A stretch of DNA of 64,000 bases from NCBI GenBank assembly GCA_030148165.1, contig JASBTZ010000003.1, forward strand, positions 992,001 through 1,056,000. Direction: 5' to 3'. Numbering within the stretch: the first letter of the stretch is position 1; each line of letters begins with the position of its first letter. The position numbers and the translations under genes were made by a program. Shown here in pieces: positions 23,675 through 33,319 of this stretch. The DNA is from Bacteroidota bacterium. Its GTDB lineage: Bacteria > Bacteroidota > Bacteroidia > Flavobacteriales_D > Crocinitomicaceae. The notes beneath the pieces are model-generated. The model searched no databases and was not told the DNA's origin. It saw only the letters and a list, made by a program, of their open reading frames with translations.

Positions 23675-24243
23675 TGAGATACAGCTACCTGATCATGATA
23701 TTACCATTAATGTTCTTTAGTTGTGAGGAAGAAACGCCCGTTCCCAAACCCCCAACTTATTTGCGTTTAGAGCTTCCGGGGCACGATTACAAACCAGTTA
23801 TGGATAGTTGTCCCGTCCATTTTGAGCTTTCAGAGCTATATACCTTTAGAACAATCGAAGCTAAGGAGAACATGTATCAGGGTGAGATCAAGCTAGGTCC
23901 TCTGAATGGTTCAATTTATCTACATTATTGGGATATGACGGAACCGCTTGCCTACTATATCAACAATGCCAATGATGAGATTGATCGTCATAAAGTCAAA
24001 GCGAGTAAGATCGCGGATGAGCAGCATTTGCGACCGGCAGATCGGGTTTTTGGAACATTTTTCGAGTTACAGGGAGATGTGGCAACTCCTTTTCAATTTT
24101 ATCTGACAGACAGCGTATCTAGATTCGCTTATGCAGAGGTATTATTTAATTCCACACCTAACTATGATTCACTGAAACCAAGTCTGGATTACCTGCGGGT
24201 CGATCTGGATCACATGATTGAATCATTCAAATGGAAAGAATAG
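23674..24243 (+). CDS. gldD: Gliding motility lipoprotein GldD
   Basis: The 189-residue lipoprotein (lipobox FFSC, Cys17) has the GldD core: RLELPGHDY, CPVHFELSELYTF, WDMTEPLAYYINNANDEIDRH and FQFYLTDSVSRF. It is required for gliding and T9SS-dependent secretion in Flavobacterium, although its exact biochemical role is unknown. It is the second gene of the gldE-gldD pair and overlaps folK by 13 bases. Confidence 0.92.
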   Translation: MRYSYLIMILPLMFFSCEEETPVPKPPTYLRLELPGHDYKPVMDSCPVHFELSELYTFRTIEAKENMYQGEIKLGPLNGSIYLHYWDMTEPLAYYINNANDEIDRHKVKASKIADEQHLRPADRVFGTFFELQGDVATPFQFYLTDSVSRFAYAEVLFNSTPNYDSLKPSLDYLRVDLDHMIESFKWKE

Positions 24244-24746
24244 CCTATTTATCACTCGGGAGTAATCTCGGCAATCGGGAAGAATTACTTATCACTGCCA
24301 TTGCTCTGATTAAAAAGCGATGTGGCAAGGTGCTTTCAATCGGAAAGATCTACGAAACACCTCCCCTGGGTTTTGAGTCAGATTCAAAGTTCCTGAATAC
24401 CTGCGTCAAACTTCAAACAATCCTAAGTCCCAAAGAATTATTAATAGAATTACAAAAGATCGAGCTAGACCTGGGTCGCGTTCATAAATCAGGTTCAGGG
24501 TATCAATCCAGATTGATAGATATCGACATCATACTCATGGATGACCCCATGATAATAAGTGACGATAGCTTAGAACTTCCCCATCCCAGATTTCGCGACA
24601 GGCTTTTCGTTTTATTGCCCTTACACGATATAGATGGGAGTCTTATTGATCCTATAACCGGGAAATCAATATCTGAACTGATAAAGGCGAGTTTAGACGA
24701 GTCTGACATTTCTGTCTACAAAAAAGATCTTATGGGGAATGAATAA
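24231..24746 (+). CDS. folK: 2-Amino-4-hydroxy-6-hydroxymethyldihydropteridine pyrophosphokinase
   Basis: The 171-residue enzyme catalyses pyrophosphoryl transfer from ATP to the pterin in folate synthesis. Motifs are AYLSLGSNLGNREE, YETPPLGF, FLNTCVKL, LIDIDIILMDDPM (the magnesium-binding DxD) and LPHPRFRDRLFVLLPL. It starts inside the gldD coding end, a 13-bp overlap, and the downstream intergenic region suggests it ends the mutY-ssb-gldE-gldD-folK run. Confidence 0.94.
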   Translation: MERIAYLSLGSNLGNREELLITAIALIKKRCGKVLSIGKIYETPPLGFESDSKFLNTCVKLQTILSPKELLIELQKIELDLGRVHKSGSGYQSRLIDIDIILMDDPMIISDDSLELPHPRFRDRLFVLLPLHDIDGSLIDPITGKSISELIKASLDESDISVYKKDLMGNE

Positions 24747-24826
24747 TCATTTCAGCGCTTTGGTAAACCAAAATTTTTCTTAATATTGCAACTACAATTT
24801 TGAATTAGAATTTATTTGTAATTACT

Positions 24827-26524
24827 ATGAAAAAGCAAACGATTAAAGTATTCACTCTTTTAGCAGCCGCAGGAACGATCGTAGCGAGCTGTAAACTAGG
24901 TGATGTAGAATACGTTGTTACTCCGGATCCTGTTGAAATGCACGGTGATTCAGTACGCGTAAAAGTGGAGGCAATATTCCCTGAAAAGGGTCTTCCAAAG
25001 AAAATGGCTGTGGAGCTGGTTCCGATGATTGGTAACACTGAACTTAAAATGGTTCGTGTTCAAGGTGAGAAAGCAACTGGTAACGGAGATGTTATTCAAT
25101 ATAAAGCTGGAGGAAAAGTTACATATGAAGATGTTGTTCCTTACGAAGCTGCTATGGAGCACTCAGAAATGTCAATTACCGGAAAGGTATTTAAAGGAGA
25201 AAAAGAAAAGGATCAAATAGAAAAAACAAAGATTGCTGATGCAACCGTTGTTACTCCTCTTCTTGTGAACAAAGATTTCAAAGTAATTATCGCTAAAGAT
25301 ATGTTCAAGCGTGTTACAGAAGAAACATTTGAATCTCAGATCAACTTCGATAAAGGAAAATCTGTGGTAAAAGCTTCTGAAATGCGTGATGAAGATATCG
25401 AAGCTTATCAGGACTTCCTTGAAGGAGCACAATCTAACCCTAAGATCGAATTAAAGACGATCAACGTTGTTGGTTACGCTTCACTTGAAGGTGAGGAAGA
25501 TAAGAACAACACACTTTCAACAGATCGTTCGGAAGCAGGTAAAGAATCAGCAATGAAAGTTGCAAAGGCTGCTAAGAATGAGGCTGCTGGTGGTGAGATC
25601 TACGCAACAAGTGCGAAAGGTGAGGATTACATTGGATTCAAGAAAGCACTGGAAGCGGACAATGTAATGGATGAAGATGATAAAAATCTCGTACTACGAG
25701 TTCTTGAACAGTATTCAAGTGGAGAAGAGCGTGAGAAAGCAATGCGTGACATGGGTAAAACCTTCGTTTATCTTGATAAGAAGATCTTCCCTCAACAACG
25801 TAGAGCTGAGATCATTTGTGTATATGATTTGACAGGATTCTCTGATGAAGAGTTAAAAGCTAACTCAGTATCAAACCCTGATACATTAAATCTTGAAGAG
25901 TTGTTATTCACTGCAACACTTTATGATGATTTAAATGAGAAGCTTAGAGTATACAAAATTGCTGAAGCAAGATATCCGGATGATTACCGTGCAGCGAACA
26001 ACGTAGGTGCAGTATTGTACATGCAAAACAAACTTTCTGAAGCGAAAGGAAAGTTCGAGAAAGCTAATGGTATCGAAGACAACCCAATCTCTAAGAATAA
26101 CTTAGGAGCGATTGCAGGAGTTGAAGGAGATCGTGATAAAGCATCTAAACTATTCGGACAAGCGAGTGGTGCAGGAAACGAAGTAAGCTATAATAAGGGT
26201 ATCATCGATATCCAGAATGGTGATTACGAGTCTGCTATCTCTAACTTCGGTGGTGATGCTTCATTCAACAAAGCATTGGCACAGGTTCTTAACGGATCGC
26301 CTTCCGATGCATCAAGCACAATCGATTCATCGGATGATGCTGAATCAGGTCAGGGTTACTATCTAAAAGCTATCGCAGCTGCGGATCAGGATAACCTAAG
26401 TGGCGTTATCAGCAACCTTAAAAATGCAATTTCAAAAGACGGATCTCTTAAAGCGAAAGCTGCAGAAGATCGTGAATTTGTAAAATACTTCGACAACCCT
26501 GACTTCTCAGCAATTGTGAAGTAA
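24827..26524 (+). CDS. Large lipoprotein with OmpA-like and TPR parts
   Basis: The 565-residue protein has a lipoprotein signal (IVASC, Cys22). Residues 25-140 form a beta-rich domain (DVEYVVTPDPVEMHGDSVRV). Residues 165-330 resemble an OmpA-like module: INFDKGKSVV, GYASLEGEED and NNTLSTDRSEAGKESAM. The C-terminal 200 residues contain TPR-like pairs (YRAANNVGAVLYMQNKLSEA and similar). Codon choice favours GAA, AAA, GCT and CGT strongly, as in highly expressed genes. It is probably an abundant periplasmic or peptidoglycan-associated lipoprotein; the function is not established. A strong terminator follows. Confidence 0.75.
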   Translation: MKKQTIKVFTLLAAAGTIVASCKLGDVEYVVTPDPVEMHGDSVRVKVEAIFPEKGLPKKMAVELVPMIGNTELKMVRVQGEKATGNGDVIQYKAGGKVTYEDVVPYEAAMEHSEMSITGKVFKGEKEKDQIEKTKIADATVVTPLLVNKDFKVIIAKDMFKRVTEETFESQINFDKGKSVVKASEMRDEDIEAYQDFLEGAQSNPKIELKTINVVGYASLEGEEDKNNTLSTDRSEAGKESAMKVAKAAKNEAAGGEIYATSAKGEDYIGFKKALEADNVMDEDDKNLVLRVLEQYSSGEEREKAMRDMGKTFVYLDKKIFPQQRRAEIICVYDLTGFSDEELKANSVSNPDTLNLEELLFTATLYDDLNEKLRVYKIAEARYPDDYRAANNVGAVLYMQNKLSEAKGKFEKANGIEDNPISKNNLGAIAGVEGDRDKASKLFGQASGAGNEVSYNKGIIDIQNGDYESAISNFGGDASFNKALAQVLNGSPSDASSTIDSSDDAESGQGYYLKAIAAADQDNLSGVISNLKNAISKDGSLKAKAAEDREFVKYFDNPDFSAIVK

Positions 26525-26549
26525 GAATAAATTTCAATTCAAATAGAAA

Positions 26550-26575
26550 AGCCCGGCCATTGGTCGGGCTTTTTG
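26550..26575 (+). terminator. Rho-independent terminator after the OmpA/TPR lipoprotein gene
   Basis: The stem AGCCCGGCC (26550-26558) pairs with GGTCGGGCT (26562-26570), with one G-U pair and a 3-base loop. Five T follow. It is placed 25 bases after the stop codon. Confidence 0.88.
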
Positions 26576-26726
26576 CTTAAATAAAGAATAACTTATTCAA
26601 GTTATCAACATCCCGTTGATCGATATTCCTTTCCTAACTGATTCACTTAACCGTTTTAACATCCCGAATCACTCTTAACACACTGATAGACAAGGATTCA
26701 TGTGGATAATGTTTGTTTATAATTCT

Positions 26727-26757
26727 TTGTAAATCGGCAATAAAGGGTTTAACTTTG
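26727..26757 (+). promoter_or_regulatory. Bacteroidota-type promoter for the gene at 26784
   Basis: TTG (26727-26729), a 20-base spacer, then TAACTTTG (26750-26757), an exact match to the TAnnTTTG -7 element. The start codon lies 26 bases downstream. The rest of the 258-base gap (26576-26726) is AT-rich and shows no gene. Confidence 0.7.
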
Positions 26758-26783
26758 TTATTAGGTATCATTGACCTGTATAT

Positions 26784-28835
26784 ATGATCAACGTAATTAA
26801 ATTTCTACTGACAATCTTAACGCTCAGTGCAAGCTTTTCGGCTTCGTCTCAATGGATCAATGAGATTCATTACGATAATGCCGGTGGAGATGTAAATGAA
26901 GGCATTGAAGTAGCAGGTCCTGCAGGAACAGATTTGAGTTGTTGGCAATTAGTTCCCTACAACGGAAGTGGAGGTGTTGAATACTCCGTTACGAATCTAT
27001 CAGGTACAATACCAGATGAAGGATGTGGTTATGGAGCTATTTGGTTTCCAATTTCCGGACTCCAAAATGGTGCACCTGATGGAATCGCACTTGTGGATTG
27101 TGGAGGAGTCGTAATACAGTTTCTTAGTTACGAAGGCACCTTCACTGCAACTAGTGGACCGGCTATCGGTCAAACATCTACTGATATCGGTGTTTCAGAA
27201 CCTGGTGCCATTGGAGAATCTTTACAATTAACAGGAACAGGTTCGAGCTATGGCGACTTCACCTGGCAAGCACCGATTGCATCTTCTGAAGGAAGTTTAA
27301 ACCCTGGTCAAACAATATCTCCTTGCGGAGTTAACACCATCACTACAGGAGGCGTTACAGGAGCTCCGTTTTCGGTAGATTGTACCAACTCTACAACAGA
27401 CAATGGAACGGTCGCATTCACGTCTACAGGAACATTTAATGCCGGTAATGTATTTACCGCGCAGCTATCAGACGCCAGTGGATCCTTCGCAAGTCCAATT
27501 TCCATAGGTACATTAAGCTTGTCTGGAGTTGATCCAGGTGGCGTTATTAGTATTACTATTCCTGCAGGAATGGCAACCGGAGCAGGATATGTCATTCGTG
27601 TAGTTTCAGACAATCCGGGTACCATCGGATCCAGCAGCGCAGCTTTTATCATTAACCAATTGGCTCCTTGTTCTCCATCATTACCATCCTCTCAGGGATT
27701 ACTTATTAATGAATGGTCAAACGGTCCTTCGGGTAGTAAAGAATACTACGAGTTCGTAGTTGCAGGGCAATGTGGAGACCTTGTTGATATCCGAGGATAT
27801 ATTTTAGATGACAACAACGGTACATTTAGTACGGTATTTCCAAGCACATCAGGCATTGCTCAGGGACACCTTCGTTTAACTAACGATGCACAATGGGCCT
27901 CGATTCCCGTGGGGTCACTCATTGTCATTTATAACGCAGATGATTTAAATGCCAGTCTTCCGCCGGATGATGTGGATGATACGAGTCCGAATGATTCCTT
28001 ATACGTCATACCGCATAACAATACGACCTTGTTTGAAATAACAACTGATCTTCCTGATAACAATGTTCCGGATTCGACCTATTCTCCGGTGGTATATGCG
28101 AGTCTTTCATGGGCACCTTTGGGGCTTAGAAATGCCGGTGATGCGATTCAGGTCCGCGATCCAAGTGGTGCATATTGGCATGGTGTATCGTATGGTGGAG
28201 CAGAAATAACCGGAGGACCGGATAATATGAAAATTTCAACCTCATCCATGGGAGGCAGTTGTGGTTGGTTTACGGACGGTGATTATTTGAATGCCGCAAA
28301 TTGGTCAACTGGTGCAACAACAGGTAACGAAACTCCCGGATTACCAAACAATGCCTTAAATCTTGCCTGGCTTCAAGCCATGCGTGATACGGTATCTGCC
28401 AACTGCCCAATAACAATTTTGCCGGTCGAAATAGTTGATTTTGATGGTATGAAGATCAAAGAAGGAAACTTACTGCATTGGTCAACTGTTTCTGAGATCA
28501 ATGCGGATTACTTCACTTTGGAGCGAAGCACTGATATGAAGCAATGGGTGGAGGTAAGTACGTTGAAAGCAGCAGGAAACTCGTTTTCTACGCTTCATTA
28601 TCAGGTCGTAGATTACAACTATAGAAATGCGATCAATTATTACCGACTTAAAGAAACTGATTTTGATGGCACAACTGCCCGTCATCACCATATCGTAACT
28701 ATCAACAATGGAGAAGTTGAGGATAAGGAATTAGAAGGAATCTATAATATACTTGGACAACCAATAAGTAGTGATACGCAAGGCGTACAGATACATGTGT
28801 ATTCTGACGGAACCATTAAGCGTATTTTTAAATAG
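26784..28835 (+). CDS. Large exported lamin-tail-domain protein, probable T9SS substrate
   Basis: The 683-residue protein has a signal peptide (residues 1-23, FSASSQ). The first lamin-tail domain (residues 24-165) shows WINEIHYDNAGGDVNEGIEV and LSCWQLVPYNG. A beta-sandwich (about residues 190-295) is followed by a second lamin-tail-like domain (residues 305-530) starting SQGLLINEWSNGPSG. The C-terminal module has LPVEIVDFDGMKI and INYYRLKETDFDGT, the usual element before a Bacteroidota C-terminal domain. The final strand is short (IHVYSDGTIKRIFK), so the sorting signal is atypical. Proteins of this architecture are typically secreted and adhesive. Confidence 0.8.
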   Translation: MINVIKFLLTILTLSASFSASSQWINEIHYDNAGGDVNEGIEVAGPAGTDLSCWQLVPYNGSGGVEYSVTNLSGTIPDEGCGYGAIWFPISGLQNGAPDGIALVDCGGVVIQFLSYEGTFTATSGPAIGQTSTDIGVSEPGAIGESLQLTGTGSSYGDFTWQAPIASSEGSLNPGQTISPCGVNTITTGGVTGAPFSVDCTNSTTDNGTVAFTSTGTFNAGNVFTAQLSDASGSFASPISIGTLSLSGVDPGGVISITIPAGMATGAGYVIRVVSDNPGTIGSSSAAFIINQLAPCSPSLPSSQGLLINEWSNGPSGSKEYYEFVVAGQCGDLVDIRGYILDDNNGTFSTVFPSTSGIAQGHLRLTNDAQWASIPVGSLIVIYNADDLNASLPPDDVDDTSPNDSLYVIPHNNTTLFEITTDLPDNNVPDSTYSPVVYASLSWAPLGLRNAGDAIQVRDPSGAYWHGVSYGGAEITGGPDNMKISTSSMGGSCGWFTDGDYLNAANWSTGATTGNETPGLPNNALNLAWLQAMRDTVSANCPITILPVEIVDFDGMKIKEGNLLHWSTVSEINADYFTLERSTDMKQWVEVSTLKAAGNSFSTLHYQVVDYNYRNAINYYRLKETDFDGTTARHHHIVTINNGEVEDKELEGIYNILGQPISSDTQGVQIHVYSDGTIKRIFK

Positions 28836-28861
28836 CTTACTAATCAACCATCATATCAGAT

Positions 28862-28896
28862 ATGGGGCATGAGAAATCATGTCCCATGTTTTTTTG
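28862..28896 (+). terminator. Terminator after the lamin-tail gene
   Basis: The stem ATGGGGCATGA (28862-28872) pairs with TCATGTCCCAT (28877-28887), with one G-U pair and a 4-base loop. Seven T follow. Its right arm overlaps the last codons of the convergent glycosyltransferase gene. Confidence 0.8.
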
Positions 28897-29776
28897 CCAG
28901 ATAAATCTGTTCTGATTGACCGGGAGTTGCAAATAATTGACATTCTGCACCAAGACATTCAACATCCATGATGGTGGAATATCCGGAACGACTTATAATT
29001 CGTTTTGCTCGTAGAATAACTCTATCTTTGTCTCTCCAGTTACCTTCCACCCTTATCGAGCCGGCAGGAACAGACACTTCATCATCGCAAATGATATGTA
29101 TCCCTTCCACTCCTGTGAATTGATCCACCAATTGTTGCGCATAAATTTTCGGACCGCTGGCGATTAAAACCTCCTCTAAGTCCTTCGTTTGTTTATCATA
29201 AATCCTAAATCGTGAGTAGGGTCCAATGAAATGAATCCTCGAATCCTTCTGGCAACGGCTTAGCGAGCCCGCTAATCTCGAATCGTAATAATCCATGATC
29301 CAGATATGGTCAAATGCACGCATCAACTTGTAGTGAAATCTGTTGACAAGCCTCTGGTACCACTTTACCGGTAAATTATACTGATGCGTAATAAAGATCG
29401 AAGGGCAGCTTTTTGATCGAAATCCATAGCGATGATCGGATATCACGATATCGATGTCGTGCTCTTTCACATAGGTTTCGACCTCTTCTTGTTCGCGTTT
29501 CAATCTGGATCTAAGCTTAGAAGACTTTTTGAGTAGATCCCAACCGAATTGCCCTTTACCCCCAAAATAAAAGGGGTATCCTTGATGGTCAATGTAGGTC
29601 AGGTTATCGAAATAGCATTCGTAAACTTCCCGCTGTGCAGCATCGCAGGCAACAACGATATCGTTGCGCTCCATTAATAGAAAATGTATTAATCCGATAC
29701 TCCGGGATACATGCCCCATGCCCCAGTTTAAAGGAGAAAGTAATATTCGTTTGTTCTCGATCTGACTTGGTAACAT
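28877..29776 (-). CDS. GT28-like glycosyltransferase (MurG/MGDG-synthase-related)
   Basis: About 299 residues from the preferred ATG at 29776, which begins MLPSQIENKRILLSPL; an ATG at 29815 is also in frame. The N-terminal Rossmann loop is SPLNWGMGHVSRSIG, the glycine/histidine loop seen in MurG-type GT-B enzymes. Further on are DIVISDHRYG and, in the C-terminal half, GPKIYAQQLV and RIISRSGYSTIMDVECLG, the donor-binding region. The stop sits inside the terminator of the convergent gene. Likely acceptors are lipid-linked sugars, but the substrate cannot be told. Confidence 0.78.
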   Translation of the reverse strand: MLPSQIENKRILLSPLNWGMGHVSRSIGLIHFLLMERNDIVVACDAAQREVYECYFDNLTYIDHQGYPFYFGGKGQFGWDLLKKSSKLRSRLKREQEEVETYVKEHDIDIVISDHRYGFRSKSCPSIFITHQYNLPVKWYQRLVNRFHYKLMRAFDHIWIMDYYDSRLAGSLSRCQKDSRIHFIGPYSRFRIYDKQTKDLEEVLIASGPKIYAQQLVDQFTGVEGIHIICDDEVSVPAGSIRVEGNWRDKDRVILRAKRIISRSGYSTIMDVECLGAECQLFATPGQSEQIYLAKKHGT

Positions 29777-29841
29777 TCTCACTAAAGATAATGAACAGAT
29801 CTTAACCGGAATCAATTAGTATATTTTTAGAAATAATTGAA

Positions 29842-29871
29842 TTGCCAATCCCAACTTGTATCTTATCTTTA
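29842..29871 (+). promoter_or_regulatory. Candidate promoter for clpP
   Basis: TTG (29842-29844), a 19-base spacer and TATCTTTA (29864-29871) match the Bacteroidota TTG/TAnnTTTG pattern with one mismatch. It lies 27 bases before the clpP start. Confidence 0.55.
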
Positions 29872-29898
29872 TCGTTACTAACAACGAAAACATAGATT

Positions 29899-30567
29899 AT
29901 GATTGACGATAAGGAATTCAGAAAGTATGCTACGAAGCACATGGGGCTGAGTAGTATGCATGTTGAAAATTATATTGAATCATCTCTTACGCCGTATATT
30001 ATTGAGGAACGTCCACTTAATATGACACAAATGGATGTGTTCTCGCGTTTGATGATGGATCGAATTATCTTTCTTGGAACAGGCATTAATGACCAGGTAG
30101 CTAATATTATCAACGCGCAGTTATTATTCCTTGAATCCGTTGATCCCAAAAAAGACATACAGATATACATGAATTCACCGGGAGGTTCTGTGTATGCAGG
30201 ACTCGGTATTTATGATACCATGCAGTATATCAATCCGGATGTTGCTACTATATGTACAGGGATGGCAGCATCTATGGGTGCAGTTTTACTTTGCGCGGGA
30301 ACAGATGGTAAGCGATCGGCTTTGAAACATTCAAGAGTCATGATCCACCAGCCACTGGGAGGTGCACAAGGTCAGGCATCGGACATCGAAATTACAGCTA
30401 GAGAGATCCAAAAGCTGAAAAAGGAGCTTTATGACATTATTTCTACTCACTCTAAGCAGGAATATGACAAAGTTTGGGAAGATTCTGATCGTGATTACTG
30501 GATGACTGCAGAGGAGGCAAAAGAATATGGAATGGTTGACGAAGTTTTGCTTCGTAACCCGAAATAA
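29899..30567 (+). CDS. clpP: ATP-dependent Clp protease proteolytic subunit
   Basis: The 222-residue serine peptidase self-assembles into two heptameric rings and degrades substrates fed by ClpX. Motifs are RIIFLGTGINDQVAN, IQIYMNSPGGSVYAGLGIYD, the catalytic Ser in ATICTGMAASMGAVLL, the catalytic His in HSRVMIHQPLGG, and RDYWMTAEEAKEYGMVDEV. An N-terminal extension of about 30 residues (including HMGLSSMHVENYIESS) precedes the core, longer than in E. coli and typical of this phylum. A terminator lies between it and clpX. Confidence 0.96.
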   Translation: MIDDKEFRKYATKHMGLSSMHVENYIESSLTPYIIEERPLNMTQMDVFSRLMMDRIIFLGTGINDQVANIINAQLLFLESVDPKKDIQIYMNSPGGSVYAGLGIYDTMQYINPDVATICTGMAASMGAVLLCAGTDGKRSALKHSRVMIHQPLGGAQGQASDIEITAREIQKLKKELYDIISTHSKQEYDKVWEDSDRDYWMTAEEAKEYGMVDEVLLRNPK

Positions 30568-30586
30568 TGTAATTTGACAATAATCT

Positions 30587-30620
30587 AGCCCTGAAGCCGT
30601 TAAGGCTAGGGGCTTTTTCG
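30587..30620 (+). terminator. Terminator or attenuator between clpP and clpX
   Basis: AGCCCT (30587-30592) can pair with AGGGGCT (30608-30614) with one bulge, with an inner AGCC/GGCT helix. Five T follow. It lies 19 bases after clpP and just before the clpX start at 30630, so it probably lowers read-through. Confidence 0.6.
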
Positions 30621-30629
30621 ACAGAAATT

Positions 30630-31856
30630 ATGGCAAAGAAAGAAGCAGGTTGTTCATTTTGTGGCAGGTCTCGAAACGAGGTAGGCATGTTGATAGCGGG
30701 TGTGACTGGTCACATCTGTGAAAACTGTGTATCTCAGGCTAGTCGTATTATTAGTGAAGAACATCTGTCAGACACAAGTGACAAGTCGGAGAAGGTAGTC
30801 AATGTTCTCAAACCAATTGAGATCAAGGAAAAGTTGGATGACTATGTAATTGGTCAGAACGATGCCAAAAAAGTTATTTCTGTTGCCGTTTACAATCATT
30901 ACAAGCGATTGAATCAACCGGAAACGAAAGACGAGGTTGAGATAGAAAAATCGAATGTGATCCTTGTCGGAAGGACAGGAACAGGTAAGACCTTATTGGC
31001 TAAAACGGTAGCCCGAATGTTGAATGTGCCCTTCTGCATAGCCGATGCGACTGTACTTACAGAAGCAGGCTATGTAGGTGAAGACGTTGAAAGTATTCTT
31101 TCGAGACTTTTACAGGCAGCCGATTTCAATGTAGCAGCTGCGGAGAAGGGAATTGTATTTATAGATGAGATCGATAAGATCGCACGTAAAAGTGATAACC
31201 CTTCGATAACCAGAGATGTTTCAGGTGAAGGAGTTCAACAAGCTCTATTGAAGTTGCTGGAGGGATCAATTGTAAACGTTCCACCTCAAGGAGGTCGTAA
31301 GCATCCAGAACAAAAGATGATCCAGATCAACACGAAGAATATTCTTTTTATTTGTGGAGGAGCATTCGATGGAATTGAGAACATCATTGCAAATCGTGTA
31401 AATCGACAGACTATCGGATTCAGCACTGTTGGTGCAGAACAAATCGAAGAAGATACACTTCTCAAATATGTGAATCCAACGGATATTAAGTCATATGGAC
31501 TAATTCCTGAATTAATAGGAAGATTCCCGGTTCTTACTTATCTGGAACCACTTGATGCAGAAAGCCTGAAGCGAATACTTACAGAACCAAAGAACGCGAT
31601 CGTTAAGCAATACAATCGTCTCTTCGAACTGGATGGTATTGATCTCAAGTTTGATGCAGATGTATTGGACTTCATTGTTGATAAAGCAATCGAATTCAAG
31701 CTTGGAGCAAGAGGATTGCGATCGATCTGTGAAGCCATTCTAAACGAGGCGATGTACGAGCTTCCTGATAAGGATGAAAAAGAATTCAGAGTTACAGGTG
31801 AATACGCCAAAGCTCAGTTCTCTAAATCGAAGCTGGCCAAGCTGCGCGTAGCTTAA
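30630..31856 (+). CDS. clpX: ATP-dependent Clp protease ATP-binding subunit ClpX
   Basis: The 408-residue AAA+ unfoldase partners ClpP. The N-terminal zinc-binding domain has [11 protein letters not shown] and ICENCV (four-cysteine zinc site). Walker A is GRTGTGKT, Walker B is [11 protein letters not shown], and the RGFR/pore-loop region contains [15 protein letters not shown]. The sensor and C-terminal helical domain has [21 protein letters not shown]. It converges on trmB with the ends overlapping by 4 bases. Confidence 0.96.
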   Translation: MAKKEAGCSFCGRSRNEVGMLIAGVTGHICENCVSQASRIISEEHLSDTSDKSEKVVNVLKPIEIKEKLDDYVIGQNDAKKVISVAVYNHYKRLNQPETKDEVEIEKSNVILVGRTGTGKTLLAKTVARMLNVPFCIADATVLTEAGYVGEDVESILSRLLQAADFNVAAAEKGIVFIDEIDKIARKSDNPSITRDVSGEGVQQALLKLLEGSIVNVPPQGGRKHPEQKMIQINTKNILFICGGAFDGIENIIANRVNRQTIGFSTVGAEQIEEDTLLKYVNPTDIKSYGLIPELIGRFPVLTYLEPLDAESLKRILTEPKNAIVKQYNRLFELDGIDLKFDADVLDFIVDKAIEFKLGARGLRSICEAILNEAMYELPDKDEKEFRVTGEYAKAQFSKSKLAKLRVA

Positions 31857-32521
31857 TTGACCGTAAAGCGACAGTACTTTATCGTAGCACCCTTTTCAGT
31901 GAACAATTTCTCGTAATGAGTCCTGATGTGTAGGATGTCTTGTGTTTTCGAGTCCAGATCTGCCGGAAGCTCTCCGTAAAGATCCCAGGATAACTCCAGT
32001 TGATTGTATTTATGCTCCCTGATCTGTTCTTCTGTGTACTCGAATAAAAGGTCACTATCAGTCTTTAGATGTATGACCCCTCCCGGTTTTAATATCTTTC
32101 TATATCGATCAATAAACAAGGGAGACGTCAATCTTTTTCTTGGTTTTTTGGGTTGAGGATCAGAGAATGTTAACCAAATCTCTTCAACTTCGTTTGCATC
32201 AAAGTAATCTTCTATGAAATCAATGCGCGTTCGCAAAAATGCAGCATTCGACAAGCCCAACTCCAGGGCCTCTTCTGCTCCGACAAACATGCGGGATCCC
32301 TTAATATCAACGCCAATAAAGTTTTTATTTGGAAAGTGCTTTGCCAGGCCAACCGTGTATTCTCCTTTTCCGCATCCCAATTCAAGTATAATGGGATTGT
32401 CATTATGAAAATGTTCCGCGTGCCATTTACCTTTGAGATGAAACTCCTCTTTGATAACCGGTTCATAAAAGTTATCGAAGTTCTTGACAGCTGCGAATCG
32501 TTTCAGTTTATTTTTTGCCAT
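31853..32521 (-). CDS. trmB: tRNA (guanine-N7-)-methyltransferase TrmB
   Basis: The 222-residue class I SAM methyltransferase makes m7G46 in tRNA. The SAM loop is [19 protein letters not shown] followed by [29 protein letters not shown] gives the catalytic/tRNA motif, and [13 protein letters not shown] follows. It is the last gene of the gldB-gldC-DUF2797-trmB run, six bases after the DUF2797 stop. Confidence 0.94.
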   Translation of the reverse strand: MAKNKLKRFAAVKNFDNFYEPVIKEEFHLKGKWHAEHFHNDNPIILELGCGKGEYTVGLAKHFPNKNFIGVDIKGSRMFVGAEEALELGLSNAAFLRTRIDFIEDYFDANEVEEIWLTFSDPQPKKPRKRLTSPLFIDRYRKILKPGGVIHLKTDSDLLFEYTEEQIREHKYNQLELSWDLYGELPADLDSKTQDILHIRTHYEKLFTEKGATIKYCRFTVN

Positions 32522-32527
32522 GACAAG

Positions 32528-33319
32528 CTAATCTATCTCAACAAAATACCCTGTGTGCTTTCTGATACTCATTACTCTGTCGTCATCAAACAAAAGGTAT
32601 TGACCCTTTATTCCGGCTAGTTTCCCTCTAATCGCCGGAAATTTATCAAACGAAACACTCTTTACGGCATTCGGATATCTTAAGACCGGATAATTTAATT
32701 CGATCACTTCGTCGTCCTCTGAGAAAAAGTCGAGAATATCTCCCGGCAATTGTTCCTCGAGCGACCATTTCTCCTCCTCCAGATCGATCGAATCGTCAAT
32801 CTCATTTTTAAGCATTTTGCGCCAATTGGTTTTATCAGTATAAAGGTCCTTAAGCGCAACCTCTATCCTACCCGCCTCATATCGATTAGGAGTTCTGGCA
32901 ATGATGATCGCAGAGCTTGCACCCTGGTCAATCCATCTGGTAGGTACCTGACTTTCTCTTGTCACTCCAACCTTAACAGCACTTGACGCCGCTAAATAAA
33001 CTATGTGAGGTTGATTGTGGTGCGCCTGCTCCCATTCCGGATCGCGTCCTTCACCAAGATGGGCACGACAAAGTTCCGGTCGAACGATGCATTCAGCAGC
33101 TTCGGGTGCAGAGATAAAACAATTATAACAAAAGCCTTCTCCAAAGGACTTTTTAGTGATCTTGCCACATTTCTGACAGTTGATGATCCCGCTCCAGGAA
33201 AGATTGATTTCATTCCCGATAAGCGAATTCATATCAACAATTTCTGACAGGTTCAGTTGATAACGAATCTGATCCCCCAGATCAACTTTCATTTTTCGTA
33301 TGTTACCCGCAGCCAGCAT
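32528..33319 (-). CDS. DUF2797 protein with N-terminal zinc ribbon
   Basis: The 263-residue protein has a zinc-ribbon-like four-cysteine motif at about residues 49-68 (CQKCGKITKKSFGEGFCYNC). The DUF2797 core follows, including HIVYLAASSAVKVGVTRESQVPTRWIDQGA and NRYEAGRIEVALKD. That central part resembles a GIY-YIG-like nuclease fold, though no activity has been shown. It overlaps the gldC stop by one base (TAATG) and is probably co-translated. Presence between gldC and trmB is recurrent in Bacteroidota as I recall it. Confidence 0.85.
   Translation of the reverse strand: MLAAGNIRKMKVDLGDQIRYQLNLSEIVDMNSLIGNEINLSWSGIINCQKCGKITKKSFGEGFCYNCFISAPEAAECIVRPELCRAHLGEGRDPEWEQAHHNQPHIVYLAASSAVKVGVTRESQVPTRWIDQGASSAIIIARTPNRYEAGRIEVALKDLYTDKTNWRKMLKNEIDDSIDLEEEKWSLEEQLPGDILDFFSEDDEVIELNYPVLRYPNAVKSVSFDKFPAIRGKLAGIKGQYLLFDDDRVMSIRKHTGYFVEID

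Noticed and set aside
26602-26709. DnaA box-like sequences (TTATCAACA at 26602, TGTGGATAA at 26701) suggesting an origin
   Set aside because: One exact and one single-mismatch 9-mer, about 100 bases apart, with no dnaA, no cluster and no AT-rich unwinding element specific to them; a promoter explains the region better.
28877-29815. Start of the GT28-like enzyme at 29815
   Set aside because: The ATG at 29776 gives a better N-terminus directly before the first beta-strand; the extra 13 residues look unrelated.
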